From NCBI GenBank assembly GCA_014647715.1, contig BMPS01000008.1:1-64000 (forward strand): DNA of 64,000 bases, in the 5' to 3' direction. The position numbers were made by a program, and so were the translations under genes. The stretch is from Streptomyces cinereus. GTDB lineage: Bacteria; Pseudomonadota; Gammaproteobacteria; Pseudomonadales; Moraxellaceae. Of this stretch, positions 28,191 to 37,524 are shown one piece after another; the stretch's first letter is position 1, and each line of letters opens with the position of its first letter. The notes under the pieces were generated by a model. It searched no databases, was not told the DNA's origin, and saw only the letters and a list, made by a program, of their open reading frames with translations.

Positions 28191-29540
28191 TTGCATGAAT
28201 CCATTCAAGGTCTTTCGACCAATCTAAAAAGTCCGAAATTCATTGAACTGGCGGCATTTTTTATTTTATTGCTTACCTTAACCTCTCTTGATGTACCGCC
28301 TATTTATCATACGCTCTGTATTTTGCTGTTGGTAGCGGGCGTTATTGTCACGGCTTTGAGTGTTATCCGTCCCCATCACTACATTACTTCGGCAAGTGTA
28401 TTAACCCTGATGGCGTTGGCAACGGGTATGTTGCAGTTTAACTATATCCCAAGCCTTGCGTTATGGTTGTTGATTTTAATTCGCTTGATTTTTTCAAATA
28501 CCAAACATACTGTTTCGTTGGTATTATTAACCGTAGCAGTGGGTCTACTTAGTCTGATATCCGCGCATTTTTTATTACCCGCCATTAGTTTGACCGCCAA
28601 GCAAGAAGATATTCTAAATTTTGTCATCGTATTTACCGATATCTTGATTGTTGGTTATCATATTTGTTCTTTGGTGATTCGCTTACGCCAAAAAAATCAA
28701 ATGCTTGCGCAGCAACAAGCACGGATTGATACCTTGGTCAATGTGACCAATAAATTAACCCGTTTTTTGCCGCCCCAGATTTGGCAACCCATTGTCAAAA
28801 ATAACACCAAGGTTGAAGTCATTAATCAACGTCGCAAGCTAACTATTTTGTTTTCGGACATTGTTGGTTTTACTGATTTGTCGGATCATATTAGTCCCGA
28901 CCATTTAGCCAATATTTTAAATACTTACCTTGACCGTATGACCCAAGTGAGCCAAAAATATGGTGCGACCCTCGATAAGTTTTTGGGGGATGGGTTATTG
29001 TGCTATTTTGGTGATATGGGTGGTAATGACCGTGATAACGCGATTGCTTGTGCCAGTATGGCCATTGAGATGCGCCGTGAAATGGAAGTGCTGCGCCACC
29101 AATGGCGATTACTCGGTTTTGAAGGGCTACACGTACGTATGGGTATCAATACAGGGTATTGTTATGTCGGTAATTTTGGCAGCCGCAATCGTATGACTTA
29201 TACCGTGGTTGGAAAAGAAGCCAATTTTGCCTCTCGCCTTGAATCTGCCGCGCAAAACAATCAAATTTTAATCAGTGAAAGTACGTTTAATTTAATTGGT
29301 CATGTCCATCATTGCCAAGCCGTGGGGCAATTTAAATTTAAAGGCTTTCAAGATGCCATGAATGTGTGGCAATTGCTAGAGCCCAAAAGCGAATCCATGC
29401 AACAAACCGATTGGGTGAACTTTAATTTACCTGGGTTTAACCTGCATTTAAATTTTCATGATATTCGTAATTATGATAAAAATGATATTACTAACCAGCT
29501 AAAATCTGCATTGGCGCTTGTTGAAGAAAAGCAAAAATAA
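28191..29540 (+). CDS. Membrane class III adenylate/guanylate cyclase
   Basis: A 449-residue cyclase. Residues 15-165 form about six transmembrane helices (MASE2-like, as in Pseudomonas CyaB), a linker helix runs to 215, and a class III catalytic domain covers 216-400. Metal-binding Asp223 (FSDIVGFT) and Asp267 (FLGDGLL) are present, as are transition-state residues Asn345 and Arg349 (EANFASRLE). Lys263 with Thr at about 336-338 fits ATP specificity, so cyclic AMP is the likely product. The start is TTG at 28191; the nearest GAGG is 13 bases away, so a downstream start is possible. It sits behind the HIT gene. Confidence 0.87.
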   Translation: MHESIQGLSTNLKSPKFIELAAFFILLLTLTSLDVPPIYHTLCILLLVAGVIVTALSVIRPHHYITSASVLTLMALATGMLQFNYIPSLALWLLILIRLIFSNTKHTVSLVLLTVAVGLLSLISAHFLLPAISLTAKQEDILNFVIVFTDILIVGYHICSLVIRLRQKNQMLAQQQARIDTLVNVTNKLTRFLPPQIWQPIVKNNTKVEVINQRRKLTILFSDIVGFTDLSDHISPDHLANILNTYLDRMTQVSQKYGATLDKFLGDGLLCYFGDMGGNDRDNAIACASMAIEMRREMEVLRHQWRLLGFEGLHVRMGINTGYCYVGNFGSRNRMTYTVVGKEANFASRLESAAQNNQILISESTFNLIGHVHHCQAVGQFKFKGFQDAMNVWQLLEPKSESMQQTDWVNFNLPGFNLHLNFHDIRNYDKNDITNQLKSALALVEEKQK

Positions 29541-29640
29541 TGATGTTAACGGTTTTGGCTGACCCATTTTTTTGACTTAGCCATTTTTTTAACTCAGCTA
29601 TATTGTTAGCTTAGCTATGTTTAACCATTTACATATACTA

Positions 29641-29672
29641 AAAAAGCCGAAGCATTCAGCTTCGGCTTTTTT
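29641..29672. terminator. Bidirectional rho-independent terminator
   Basis: AAAAAGCCGAAGC-ATTCA-GCTTCGGCTTTTT is a 13-bp perfect stem between the convergent cyclase and icd genes. Confidence 0.93.
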
Positions 29673-29684
29673 TATACTATTGAA

Positions 29685-31922
29685 TTAGGCATCAAACGAA
29701 GCCAATGCTTGATTAAATGTCGCACTTGGGCGCATCACCTGGCTTAGTTTTTGTTGGTCTGGTTTATAGTAACCGCCAATATCCACACGTTGACCTTGAA
29801 CCTCATTTAATTCCGCCACGATTTTGTCTTCATTTTCTGACAACGCTTGAGCCAGTGGTGCAAACTTGGTTTTAAGCTCGCTATCTTGGTCTTGGTTCGC
29901 CAATTCTTCTGCCCAGTATTTGGCTAGATAATAATGGCTACCACGGTTGTCGAGCTCACCGGTACGACGCGATGGTGATTTGTCGTTATCCAACAATTTA
30001 CCCGTTGCCAAGTCTAGGGTTTTTGCCAGTAATTTTATGCGGGGGTTGTTTTCTTTAATCCCCAAGTCTTCTAAAGATACCGCAAGCGCCAGCATCTCGC
30101 CGAGTGAATCCCAGCGCAAGTGGTTTTCTTCAACCAACTGCTCGACATGTTTTGGGGCTGAACCGCCTGCCCCTGTTTCGTAAAGACCACCGCCTTCCAT
30201 CAATGGGACGATTGATAGCATTTTGGCTGATGTGCCTAATTCTAGGATTGGGAACAAGTCAGTTAAGTAGTCACGCAAGATGTTACCTGTGACTGAGATG
30301 GTATCCAAACCACGCACCACACGCTCAAGGGTATAACGCATCGCACGAACTTGGGACATGATTTGGATATCTAGACCTTCGGTATCATGCTCTTGTAAGT
30401 ATTTTTTAACTTTCTTGATGAGCTCATTTTCATGTGGGCGGTATGGGTCAAGCCAGAAGATAGCTGGCATGCCTGAATTACGTGCACGCGTAACGGCCAG
30501 TTTTACCCAGTCACGAATTGGCGCATCTTTGACTTGACACATACGCCAAATATCACCTTCTTCAACATTTTGCGACATCAGCACTTCGCCTGTCTCAATG
30601 TCAGTGATATTGGCAACGCCTGCCTCTGGGATTTCAAAAGTTTTGTCGTGAGAACCGTATTCTTCCGCTTTTTGTGCCATCAAACCTACGTTTGGTACGG
30701 TACCCATGGTCGCTGGGTCAAAGTTGCCATGCCATTTACAAAAGTTGATGACTTCTTGGTAAATACGGGCAAATGTCGATTCTGGCATCACGGCTTTACA
30801 GTCGTAAGGCTTGCCATCCGCTGCCCACATTTTACCACCATTACGAATCATCGCTGGCATTGAGGCGTCTACAATGACGTCATTTGGCGAATAAAAGTTA
30901 TCAATTCCCTTCGCTGAATCCACCATCGCCAATGCGGGGCGATGTTCTTGACAAGCATGCAGGTCACGGACGATTTCTTCACGGATAGTGGTCGGTAGGG
31001 TTTCGATTTTTTCGTATAGTCCTGCCATACCGTTGTTAACATTAATACCTAATTCATCAAAGGTTTTGTTCCATTTTTCGAAGGCATCTTTGTAATATAC
31101 TCTTACGCAGTGACCAAATACGATAGGATGGGATACCTTCATCATCGTGGCTTTGACGTGTAGAGAGAACAGGATTTTACCTTCGCGGCAATCTTCTAGC
31201 TCTTTTTCATAAAACTCGATTAAGGCTTTTTTGCTCATGAACATTGAGTCAATCACTTCACCGTCTTGTAATGCAACTTCGGGTTTTAGCACCAAAGCTT
31301 TGCCACTGTTGGTGATGAGCTCCATTTTGACTTTACGCGCTTTATCAAGGGTCATTGATTTTTCGCCATGGTAAAAGTCACCTTCTTCCATGTGAGAGAC
31401 GTGGGTTTTCGACCATTGTTTCCACTCGCCCATTGAATGCGGGTGTTTTTTGGCATAGTTTTTTACGGCAGCGGGTGCACGGCGATCGGAATTACCTTCA
31501 CGTAATACGGGATTTACCGCAGAACCTAAACATTTACCATAACGGGCTTTGATGGCTTTTTCTTCGTCTGTGGTTGGGTTTTCTGGGTAATTAGGAATGT
31601 TGTAGCCTTTGGCTTGTAACTCTTCAATACATTCTTGTAGCTGAGCCACTGAGGCACTGATATTAGGCAATTTGATGATATTGGTGTCTGGGTCTTGGGT
31701 CAACCGACCAAGCTCAGCAAGATTGTCGGTCACTTGTTGTTCTGGGGTCAGGTAATCGGAGAACTCTGCCAATACACGCGCGGCAACGGAAATATCGGTT
31801 TTAGTGATTTCAACGCCAGCAGGCTTGGTAAATGTTTCAATGATAGGAAGTAGTGAATAAGTCGCCAGTAGCGGTGCTTCGTCAGTTAAGGTATAGATAA
31901 TATTTGACTTTCCACTAGCCAT
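29685..31922 (-). CDS. icd: Monomeric NADP-dependent isocitrate dehydrogenase
   Basis: A 745-residue monomeric-type isocitrate dehydrogenase (IDH-II), which converts isocitrate and NADP+ to 2-oxoglutarate, CO2 and NADPH in the TCA cycle. The family hallmark region [24 protein letters not shown] and the segments [14 protein letters not shown] and [11 protein letters not shown] are present. It is unrelated in sequence to the homodimeric 416-residue E. coli enzyme. Moraxellaceae such as Psychrobacter and Acinetobacter carry this form. It is a single gene followed by a strong terminator. Confidence 0.97.
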   Translation of the reverse strand: MASGKSNIIYTLTDEAPLLATYSLLPIIETFTKPAGVEITKTDISVAARVLAEFSDYLTPEQQVTDNLAELGRLTQDPDTNIIKLPNISASVAQLQECIEELQAKGYNIPNYPENPTTDEEKAIKARYGKCLGSAVNPVLREGNSDRRAPAAVKNYAKKHPHSMGEWKQWSKTHVSHMEEGDFYHGEKSMTLDKARKVKMELITNSGKALVLKPEVALQDGEVIDSMFMSKKALIEFYEKELEDCREGKILFSLHVKATMMKVSHPIVFGHCVRVYYKDAFEKWNKTFDELGINVNNGMAGLYEKIETLPTTIREEIVRDLHACQEHRPALAMVDSAKGIDNFYSPNDVIVDASMPAMIRNGGKMWAADGKPYDCKAVMPESTFARIYQEVINFCKWHGNFDPATMGTVPNVGLMAQKAEEYGSHDKTFEIPEAGVANITDIETGEVLMSQNVEEGDIWRMCQVKDAPIRDWVKLAVTRARNSGMPAIFWLDPYRPHENELIKKVKKYLQEHDTEGLDIQIMSQVRAMRYTLERVVRGLDTISVTGNILRDYLTDLFPILELGTSAKMLSIVPLMEGGGLYETGAGGSAPKHVEQLVEENHLRWDSLGEMLALAVSLEDLGIKENNPRIKLLAKTLDLATGKLLDNDKSPSRRTGELDNRGSHYYLAKYWAEELANQDQDSELKTKFAPLAQALSENEDKIVAELNEVQGQRVDIGGYYKPDQQKLSQVMRPSATFNQALASFDA

Positions 31923-32301
31923 AGAGAACCTCTTTTATATGAATGTTAATTGAGATACTAGATGATGCATCTAGCAGCGTGAGAAATTTCACAGTAAGCA
32001 TTTAATTGGGGATAAAATGTGATTGAGCATTTTAAACCCAAAGTATACGGTTACCGCATAATGAGTCAATAATGTATCTAGGAATACCTATATTTAGGAG
32101 AAAAATAATGCAGATGCGATGTATCCCTATCGATTAAGACAATCCCTTTTTTTTCCTAGTGTACCACAGTATCACGGTGGCGAATATATCCAATCACTGA
32201 CAGTCGCTATAGCAACGTCGTCAAATGTATAAATTTTTGGCTTTAAAATTGCTTCGTTATTTTACCTCTGAAAAACAATAAGTTTACACTACATCCCCCA
32301 A
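31923..32301. other. Intergenic region upstream of icd, with a possible 9-codon ORF
   Basis: These 379 bases hold no full gene. On the plus strand, AGGAG (32096-32100) is followed 7 bases later by an ATG at 32108 and a 9-codon frame (MQMRCIPID, stop at 32135-32137), then a T run. This may be a micro-ORF or chance. The icd promoter should lie here on the minus strand but was not resolved. Confidence 0.3.
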
Positions 32302-33369
32302 TCATCTCGCCGTACGTACCAATTTTTCACTCACTTCTTTTTCAATTAGCGCCATCTTGTTATTATCTAAAGGTTGCTGCTCGTTGTTGTAGCGCCAGCT
32401 ATCGGCAGAACGGGTCAGACTGGCAAACCATAATGCCTTCGTATTACTTGGCAGTTTGGCCAAAGCTAATTCACTAATCACATTGCCTTCATCATCACTG
32501 AGCTGACAAGACGCTTGTTTCGCTTTGCTAAGCGCATAGCCGTGATAAGATGACACAATCATCACCACATGAAATACTTGCGGCGGAAGCTTACTTAAAA
32601 AAAGCACCATACTTTCTTGATTGAGGTTGGCATCATTGACCTTTGTGCTTTGATTGTTATAAGGGTCTTCTTTGCGGTCATCGATAGCGCTAAATGGCTT
32701 TTTGCCCAATAATTCATCGCCTTGATGACGCACGGATTGCGCTTTATCACGGACATTTTTGAACCAAACGGTTTCGATTACCTCGCCATATCGGTTACAA
32801 AGTAAGCAGGATAAGTCTAAGTCCATGGCTTGCGTGCGTTTTTTAAATTTATTGTAAAGCCCAGATTTTGGCATCTGCGTTTGCTGCCATTGCACGGTAA
32901 AATACCACTGCTTGAGTACCACATCCATATGCTCGATAGCTATACCTGACGCTGTTTTATCATCTTCAAGCTGATCGTCTTGGGTGATTGCTAACTGATG
33001 ACTTTTTTGCAAAATCTTGTCATCAGTCATTGAGTTGATTTTTGGCACTTTGTGTAGCGAATGGTGCAGCGGTGAGGTGCTTGTCACTACCGCGTCATTG
33101 GTGTTTTTATCGGTCAAATTGGATGAGTTGGCAGGCGCTTTCACTTCAACCGATGGTGCTGGCGTTGGGTCAGCAAACTGCGCCGAAATAATCTGGTAGG
33201 TTTCTGTGGTAGTGCTGGGTGTCAGATTATCAGGCGATTTGACAGTGGCAACAATCGGCGAATCGTCTGTCAAATCACTGTATAAAATCGTGGTTTTTGG
33301 CTTGCTAGGCTGCTGTGAGTTGGTGTCGGTGGCAGTGGGTTCAAGGGTGTTATTATTAGCATGTTTCAT
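32302..33369 (-). CDS. TerD-like domain protein with disordered N terminus
   Basis: A 355-residue protein. Residues 1-145 are Thr/Ser/Asp-rich and probably disordered. Residues about 150-345 resemble the TerD fold of tellurite/stress proteins: MDLDLSCLLCNRYGEVIETVWF, SVRHQGDELLGKK, FLSKLPPQVFHVVMIVSSYHG and TKALWFASLTRSADSWRY follow the TerD order. TerD domains bind Ca2+ through Asp-rich loops, and some of these acidic residues appear reduced here. The gene is 52 bases downstream of a WYL regulator on the same strand. No other ter genes are nearby, so a classical tellurite operon is unlikely. Confidence 0.65.
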   Translation of the reverse strand: MKHANNNTLEPTATDTNSQQPSKPKTTILYSDLTDDSPIVATVKSPDNLTPSTTTETYQIISAQFADPTPAPSVEVKAPANSSNLTDKNTNDAVVTSTSPLHHSLHKVPKINSMTDDKILQKSHQLAITQDDQLEDDKTASGIAIEHMDVVLKQWYFTVQWQQTQMPKSGLYNKFKKRTQAMDLDLSCLLCNRYGEVIETVWFKNVRDKAQSVRHQGDELLGKKPFSAIDDRKEDPYNNQSTKVNDANLNQESMVLFLSKLPPQVFHVVMIVSSYHGYALSKAKQASCQLSDDEGNVISELALAKLPSNTKALWFASLTRSADSWRYNNEQQPLDNNKMALIEKEVSEKLVRTAR

Positions 33370-33421
33370 AAGATTCTCGAAAAATTGGAAAAAGTAGTTA
33401 GCTTGTTTGGGCGTTTGTTAG

Positions 33422-34507
33422 TTATTCGTTTATTGTTTGGATGGTGGGTTGTTGATTAGGCGCTTGTTGGTTTGGAGTTTGGGTTTCAAAGACGGCGATT
33501 GATAAAATCTCAGGCTCGATTTTTCGCAGTCCTTTACCAAAACCACGTAGCCACCATACTAGCTGAGAGGTCATGTTTACTGTGGCTGTGATATGCAATC
33601 CTTCGTCATCTTCCCAGCTTTGCTGGTCGGTTGATAAGGGGCTTTCAAGTAAACTTGCCCCCGATAACGGATGAAACAATAAACGCACTTGCTGTATGGG
33701 CGGCTCGTGGTTGTTTTTTTCGCTTTCAGGCATGAGTTTTTGGAACAACGGATAATTAAACCCCATCGCGCCTGTATTGATGTAATTGTCTAAATTAAAA
33801 TCTTTCGGGGTTTGCGCGTCGCTTGCGCTCACTTCCGCACTCTCAAAACGGTGCAAAGCAAATTGGCGCACATCGTCAGAGGCTCTGTCGGTTCGCGAGG
33901 CAATCAAGTAAATCACCACACCACGCTGCACAATGGCTAGCGGATTTAAGGTGTATTTTTGCGCTTCCTCTCGCCCGCGCGCTTTATAACAGGCGATGAG
34001 TTTTTTATTTTGAAACAATGCGTCATAGACAGCGTCTTTGGCGGCTGGATTGACCGATGGCGGGATGAGCGGTTGATTGGCGGACAGGATACGCACTCTA
34101 TCAAGCCAAGTATTTGCCACTTTGCTTTCTTTGAGTTGCCGATTCGCTAGGTCAAACCAAGGAATCAATTCATCCAAAATAGCCGGGGGTAATAGCTGGG
34201 TCAAATTATGGCGCATCATACTAAACGCCACTGCTTGCGACAAATTCATGTGCGGCAAGCTTTGCATCGGTGCATCTTCACGCCAGCGCCAACCTTGTGG
34301 ATTGGTGTTGTTTTTTTCAATCGGAAAACGCGTTGCCAAAGCGTTTAAATCTCGCTGAATGGTTCGCAAACTGATATCAAAACCCATCAAATCAAGCTGT
34401 TCTTTGATATGGGTGGTACCGAGCCAACGTTTGCGATCCAGCTGTGAGAGGATTTGCCATTGCCGAGCCGTCGTTGCGGTTGCATTGTTGGCAAGCGATT
34501 TACTCAT
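33422..34507 (-). CDS. WYL-domain transcriptional regulator
   Basis: A 361-residue regulator. The N-terminal winged helix-turn-helix (RQWQILSQLDRKRWLGTTHIKEQLDLMGFDISLRTIQRDLNAL) is followed by the WYL sensor domain (about 165-250: KKLIACYKARGREEAQKYTLNPLAIVQRGVVIYLIAS). The signature Trp-Tyr-Leu reads Ile-Tyr-Leu. A C-terminal WCX-like segment follows. WYL domains bind nucleic acid or nucleotide ligands and often control defence or DNA-damage genes. The ATG at 34507 has GGAG 7 bases upstream and beats an upstream in-frame start at 34588. A long inverted repeat lies about 125-165 bases upstream. Confidence 0.85.
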   Translation of the reverse strand: MSKSLANNATATTARQWQILSQLDRKRWLGTTHIKEQLDLMGFDISLRTIQRDLNALATRFPIEKNNTNPQGWRWREDAPMQSLPHMNLSQAVAFSMMRHNLTQLLPPAILDELIPWFDLANRQLKESKVANTWLDRVRILSANQPLIPPSVNPAAKDAVYDALFQNKKLIACYKARGREEAQKYTLNPLAIVQRGVVIYLIASRTDRASDDVRQFALHRFESAEVSASDAQTPKDFNLDNYINTGAMGFNYPLFQKLMPESEKNNHEPPIQQVRLLFHPLSGASLLESPLSTDQQSWEDDEGLHITATVNMTSQLVWWLRGFGKGLRKIEPEILSIAVFETQTPNQQAPNQQPTIQTINE

Positions 34508-34629
34508 GGCAATTCTCCATACGCAGGTAAAAGACAGATAGTTAAAAGGCAAGCGGTTAATAATAAATAATAGCCAGCTAAGCGCCAAAGCTTTATCAAG
34601 CTTTAAAAAATTAACACCTTGATACCTGC

Positions 34630-34670
34630 ATAATTTATCAAAATTTAGCGCAATATAGGTGATAAATTAT
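34630..34670. promoter_or_regulatory. Long inverted repeat, candidate WYL operator
   Basis: ATAATTTATC (34630-34639) and GATAAATTAT (34661-34670) are perfect 10-base arms 21 bases apart, between recJ and the WYL gene. It could be an operator for the WYL regulator; a weak recJ terminator is the alternative. Confidence 0.4.
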
Positions 34671-34721
34671 ATTAACATGTCATTTTATGTCGTTTATCAT
34701 CTTTATTGGGTGTTATGGTTA

Positions 34722-36533
34722 TCAGATTGTGTATGAATCAGCAAAAACGCTTGTGTAGAGGAGTACACCCTTTTTTACCCTTAGCTGCAATTTAGTTTGT
34801 CCATTAAATAAATTTTTCTCAAGCTCATAGAGTAAATGCACTTTTGACACACTGCGATTGATAGCAGACAAAGCTATCGCGTCAAAGTCAACATTAAACC
34901 AAATCGCTTCGATAGTAAAAGGCACATCGGGATACGACAACCATAATTTTAAATGACGCTCTTTTAACACCCGATAATCTTGCACTACAAACACCCCATC
35001 AAATATCGGTGCCACAAACCCATGTCCCCAAATAGCCAACGTCTGCAAGCTATCTATAAAATCAACCGTGAATTCACCGGCTGTCAATTCGCCATCGCTA
35101 TATAACGTCTCTGCAAATACCTCATCAGCCACCGCTGCAATTACCTCATCAAACGCTTTACAAAATGGCTCAAAGTTTTTTCGTTTGATTGTCAGGCCTG
35201 CCGCCATCGCATGCCCACCAAAGTGGCTAATGAGTTCGGGGTAGGTTTGCGCGACTGATTCAATGGCATCACGGATATGAATGCCTTCAATAGAGCGTGC
35301 GGAACCTTTGATAGCATCGTCATCTTCAATCAATGCTGTATCAGCAGGGGCAAACACGATAGCAGGCACATGGTAGCTTTCTTTTAATCTGCCTGCGACG
35401 ATACCAATCACCCCTTGGTGCCACTCATCTTGATACAAAATAATACTGCGTTTGCGCTGCGTTACTTGATTTACAGCATTTTGCTCAGATGGATTCTCAA
35501 GCGTCCTCAACACACTATCGGCTTGTTGTCGCATGCCCTGCTCGACTTGGCGGCGCTCTTGATTGAGTTTATCGAGCTGATGCGCAAGCCGCTGTGCCTC
35601 CCCCCAATCATCGGTGAGCAAGCAGTCAATGCCAATCCGCATACTATCCATACGACCTGCGGCGTTGATGCGTGGTCCCAAAATAAAACCAAAATCTTGA
35701 GCCGTGATGTCGGCTACCTGCCGACTCGCCTGCTCCAACAATGCCAAAATACCCACACAGCAACGACCTTGCTTGATGGCTTGGATACCTTGGTGCACCA
35801 AAATACGATTATTTTGGTCTAATACGCCCACATCCGCCACCGTGCCGAGTGCCACCAAATCAATATAGCGACTCACTTGGGTGGTGGATTTGTTGGCTTG
35901 GCGTCTGACTTTGGCAAGATTGCCTAGCACATAAAATGCCACCCCAACCCCTACCAATGATTTACTAGCAAAATCACAGCCCAGCTGATTGGGATTGACC
36001 ACGGCATCGGCGTTTGGTGTCGCCTGCGTCGTCAAGTGGTGATCGGTAATAATCACCGTTAGCCCTTCGGCTTTGGCAAGTTCGACCCCCGCATGGCTAG
36101 AGATACCATTATCAACCGTGACAATGACATCAGGATGATAGGTTTCAATACCTAGCGCAACAATTTCTGGCGTCAGTCCATAACCGTACTTAAAACGATC
36201 GGGCACCAAAAACTCAACCTTCGCGCCCATTTCACGGAGCACCCTTACCATCAGTGCCGTGCTGGTCGCGCCATCGCAGTCAAAATCACCCACAATCAGT
36301 ATTTTTTGCTGCGTATCAATCGCCTTATCAAGTAGCGCCACGGCCTTGGTAATGCCTGTAAGCGAATTTGCAGGTAACATCTTATTGAAGGCGGTGTCTA
36401 AATTTGCCACATCTTGCACGCCCCGCCCAGCCAAAACGCGGGCTAATGTCATCGATGTCTGCGCCAAGGGCTGTAAATCGCGGGGAATCTCGTCAATATG
36501 GGTCGCACTAAAACGGGGAGTCACAGTCAACAT
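34722..36533 (-). CDS. recJ: Single-stranded-DNA exonuclease RecJ
   Basis: A 603-residue 5'-3' exonuclease acting on single-stranded DNA in recombination and repair. The DHH-family motifs are clear: VGDFDCDGATSTALMV, TVDNGISSHAG, TDHHLTT and VALGTVADVG for metal binding, then DHHA1 (GHAMAAGLTIKRKNFEPF) and an OB-fold near the C terminus. The length fits the family (577 in E. coli). It starts at ATG 36533. Confidence 0.95.
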   Translation of the reverse strand: MLTVTPRFSATHIDEIPRDLQPLAQTSMTLARVLAGRGVQDVANLDTAFNKMLPANSLTGITKAVALLDKAIDTQQKILIVGDFDCDGATSTALMVRVLREMGAKVEFLVPDRFKYGYGLTPEIVALGIETYHPDVIVTVDNGISSHAGVELAKAEGLTVIITDHHLTTQATPNADAVVNPNQLGCDFASKSLVGVGVAFYVLGNLAKVRRQANKSTTQVSRYIDLVALGTVADVGVLDQNNRILVHQGIQAIKQGRCCVGILALLEQASRQVADITAQDFGFILGPRINAAGRMDSMRIGIDCLLTDDWGEAQRLAHQLDKLNQERRQVEQGMRQQADSVLRTLENPSEQNAVNQVTQRKRSIILYQDEWHQGVIGIVAGRLKESYHVPAIVFAPADTALIEDDDAIKGSARSIEGIHIRDAIESVAQTYPELISHFGGHAMAAGLTIKRKNFEPFCKAFDEVIAAVADEVFAETLYSDGELTAGEFTVDFIDSLQTLAIWGHGFVAPIFDGVFVVQDYRVLKERHLKLWLSYPDVPFTIEAIWFNVDFDAIALSAINRSVSKVHLLYELEKNLFNGQTKLQLRVKKGVLLYTSVFADSYTI

Positions 36534-36875
36534 AAATTTATCATGGTTGTCAAATAAAGTAGAGAGAACAAACTAGCATAATGAGAGTGAATAGGCAAAA
36601 TTACAACAGCAAAATGATGAAAAACACCCCATCAGCTTTCGTAGCTATTTGTGCGTTTTGCATATCGTAATAATGCCACTACAAACCATTAGCATTTTTT
36701 TGCAAAAAGATGCTTATTCATACGTTTACACTCAGTTATAATCAAACCAAAGAGTCATCACTTACCATTAATGAAACAGTATCAATGACCATTAATGAAT
36801 AATCATCTCTTGTTGCACGCGTTTTGCAATACTACCTTTACTATTGATAATTGAAATTTTTTAGAAGGAAAAATT
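36534..36875 (+). promoter_or_regulatory. Gap with candidate promoter and repeated palindromes
   Basis: A 342-base gap between divergent recJ and the next gene. TATAAT (36737-36742) with a weak TTATTC 17 bases upstream faces right. Two copies of ACCATTAATGAA (36764-36775 and 36788-36799), each with a palindromic CATTAATG, lie 24 bases apart downstream of it and could be operator sites. AGAAGGA precedes the next ATG. Confidence 0.4.
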
Positions 36876-37364
36876 ATGTCAGCAGAAAATTTAACCAAAA
36901 CCATCGACCCAAAACTTGACTTAGAAAAAATCAAACGCGAATGCGAGGCGATGATTAAAAGTAAAGCCAAAATGTCTGCCGTAGCAGCAGTTGTCCCTGT
37001 GCCGTTACTAGACGTTGCAGTTGACGCAGGTCTATTATCAAAATTGCTACCTGAAATCTCTGCTAAATTTGGTTTAATTGAACAACCTGAAACAGCGGTA
37101 GACCTGAATAACGGCACGCAAATCAACCAACTAAAAGATAAAGCGGTTGATTTTGCAGGGTTAGTGGTCACGCGCAGTATCGCCAAAAAAACTTTCCAAG
37201 GTTTTGGTAGCCGTATTATCGCCAAGCAAGTCACCAAATTTGTACCATTTGGCGGTCAATTAGTGGCAGGTACCATCGGTTATTTGATGTTTAAAAAAAT
37301 TGCTGAAAATCACATCAATGAATGCTACCAAAAAGCTAAAAAATTACAGCAGCAAGCCAGCTAA
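36876..37364 (+). CDS. Small amphipathic hypothetical protein (DUF697-like)
   Basis: A 162-residue protein. A Lys/Glu-rich helix (10-33) is followed by a hydrophobic helix (AVAAVVPVPLLDVAVDAGLL, 35-54), a polar middle, and a second weakly hydrophobic region (FVPFGGQLVAGTIGYLMFKKIA, about 125-146), then a basic end. This pattern (K-A-x-x-A-A-x-P-x-P-x-x-D) resembles DUF697/EcsC-like proteins that associate with membranes, but the family call is tentative. AGAAGGA 6 bases before the ATG makes the start clear. It is monocistronic with a terminator. Confidence 0.6.
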   Translation: MSAENLTKTIDPKLDLEKIKRECEAMIKSKAKMSAVAAVVPVPLLDVAVDAGLLSKLLPEISAKFGLIEQPETAVDLNNGTQINQLKDKAVDFAGLVVTRSIAKKTFQGFGSRIIAKQVTKFVPFGGQLVAGTIGYLMFKKIAENHINECYQKAKKLQQQAS

Positions 37365-37389
37365 TTGTTGCTACGAAATTTTGTATCGC

Positions 37390-37417
37390 ACCCCTTTAGT
37401 TGCTAGAGGGGTTTTTT
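37390..37417 (+). terminator. Rho-independent terminator
   Basis: ACCCCT (37390-37395) with AGGGGT forms the stem around a roughly 10-base loop, then a T run. Confidence 0.75.
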
Positions 37418-37524
37418 ATTGAAAAATCCTCAAGCTTTGATGAGCAATGACCAAGCAAAAGTAATAGCTTATGTAACGATATTTTTCTACAATGTGTCTT
37501 TAAACTATTTTTTTGGGTCAAGTT

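Noticed and set aside
29685-31922. Frameshift in icd
   Set aside because: The frame is intact over 745 residues with all expected segments.
37365-37524. Cobalamin riboswitch before the BtuB-like gene
   Set aside because: The gap is about 150 bases, includes a terminator, and lacks the conserved B12-box.
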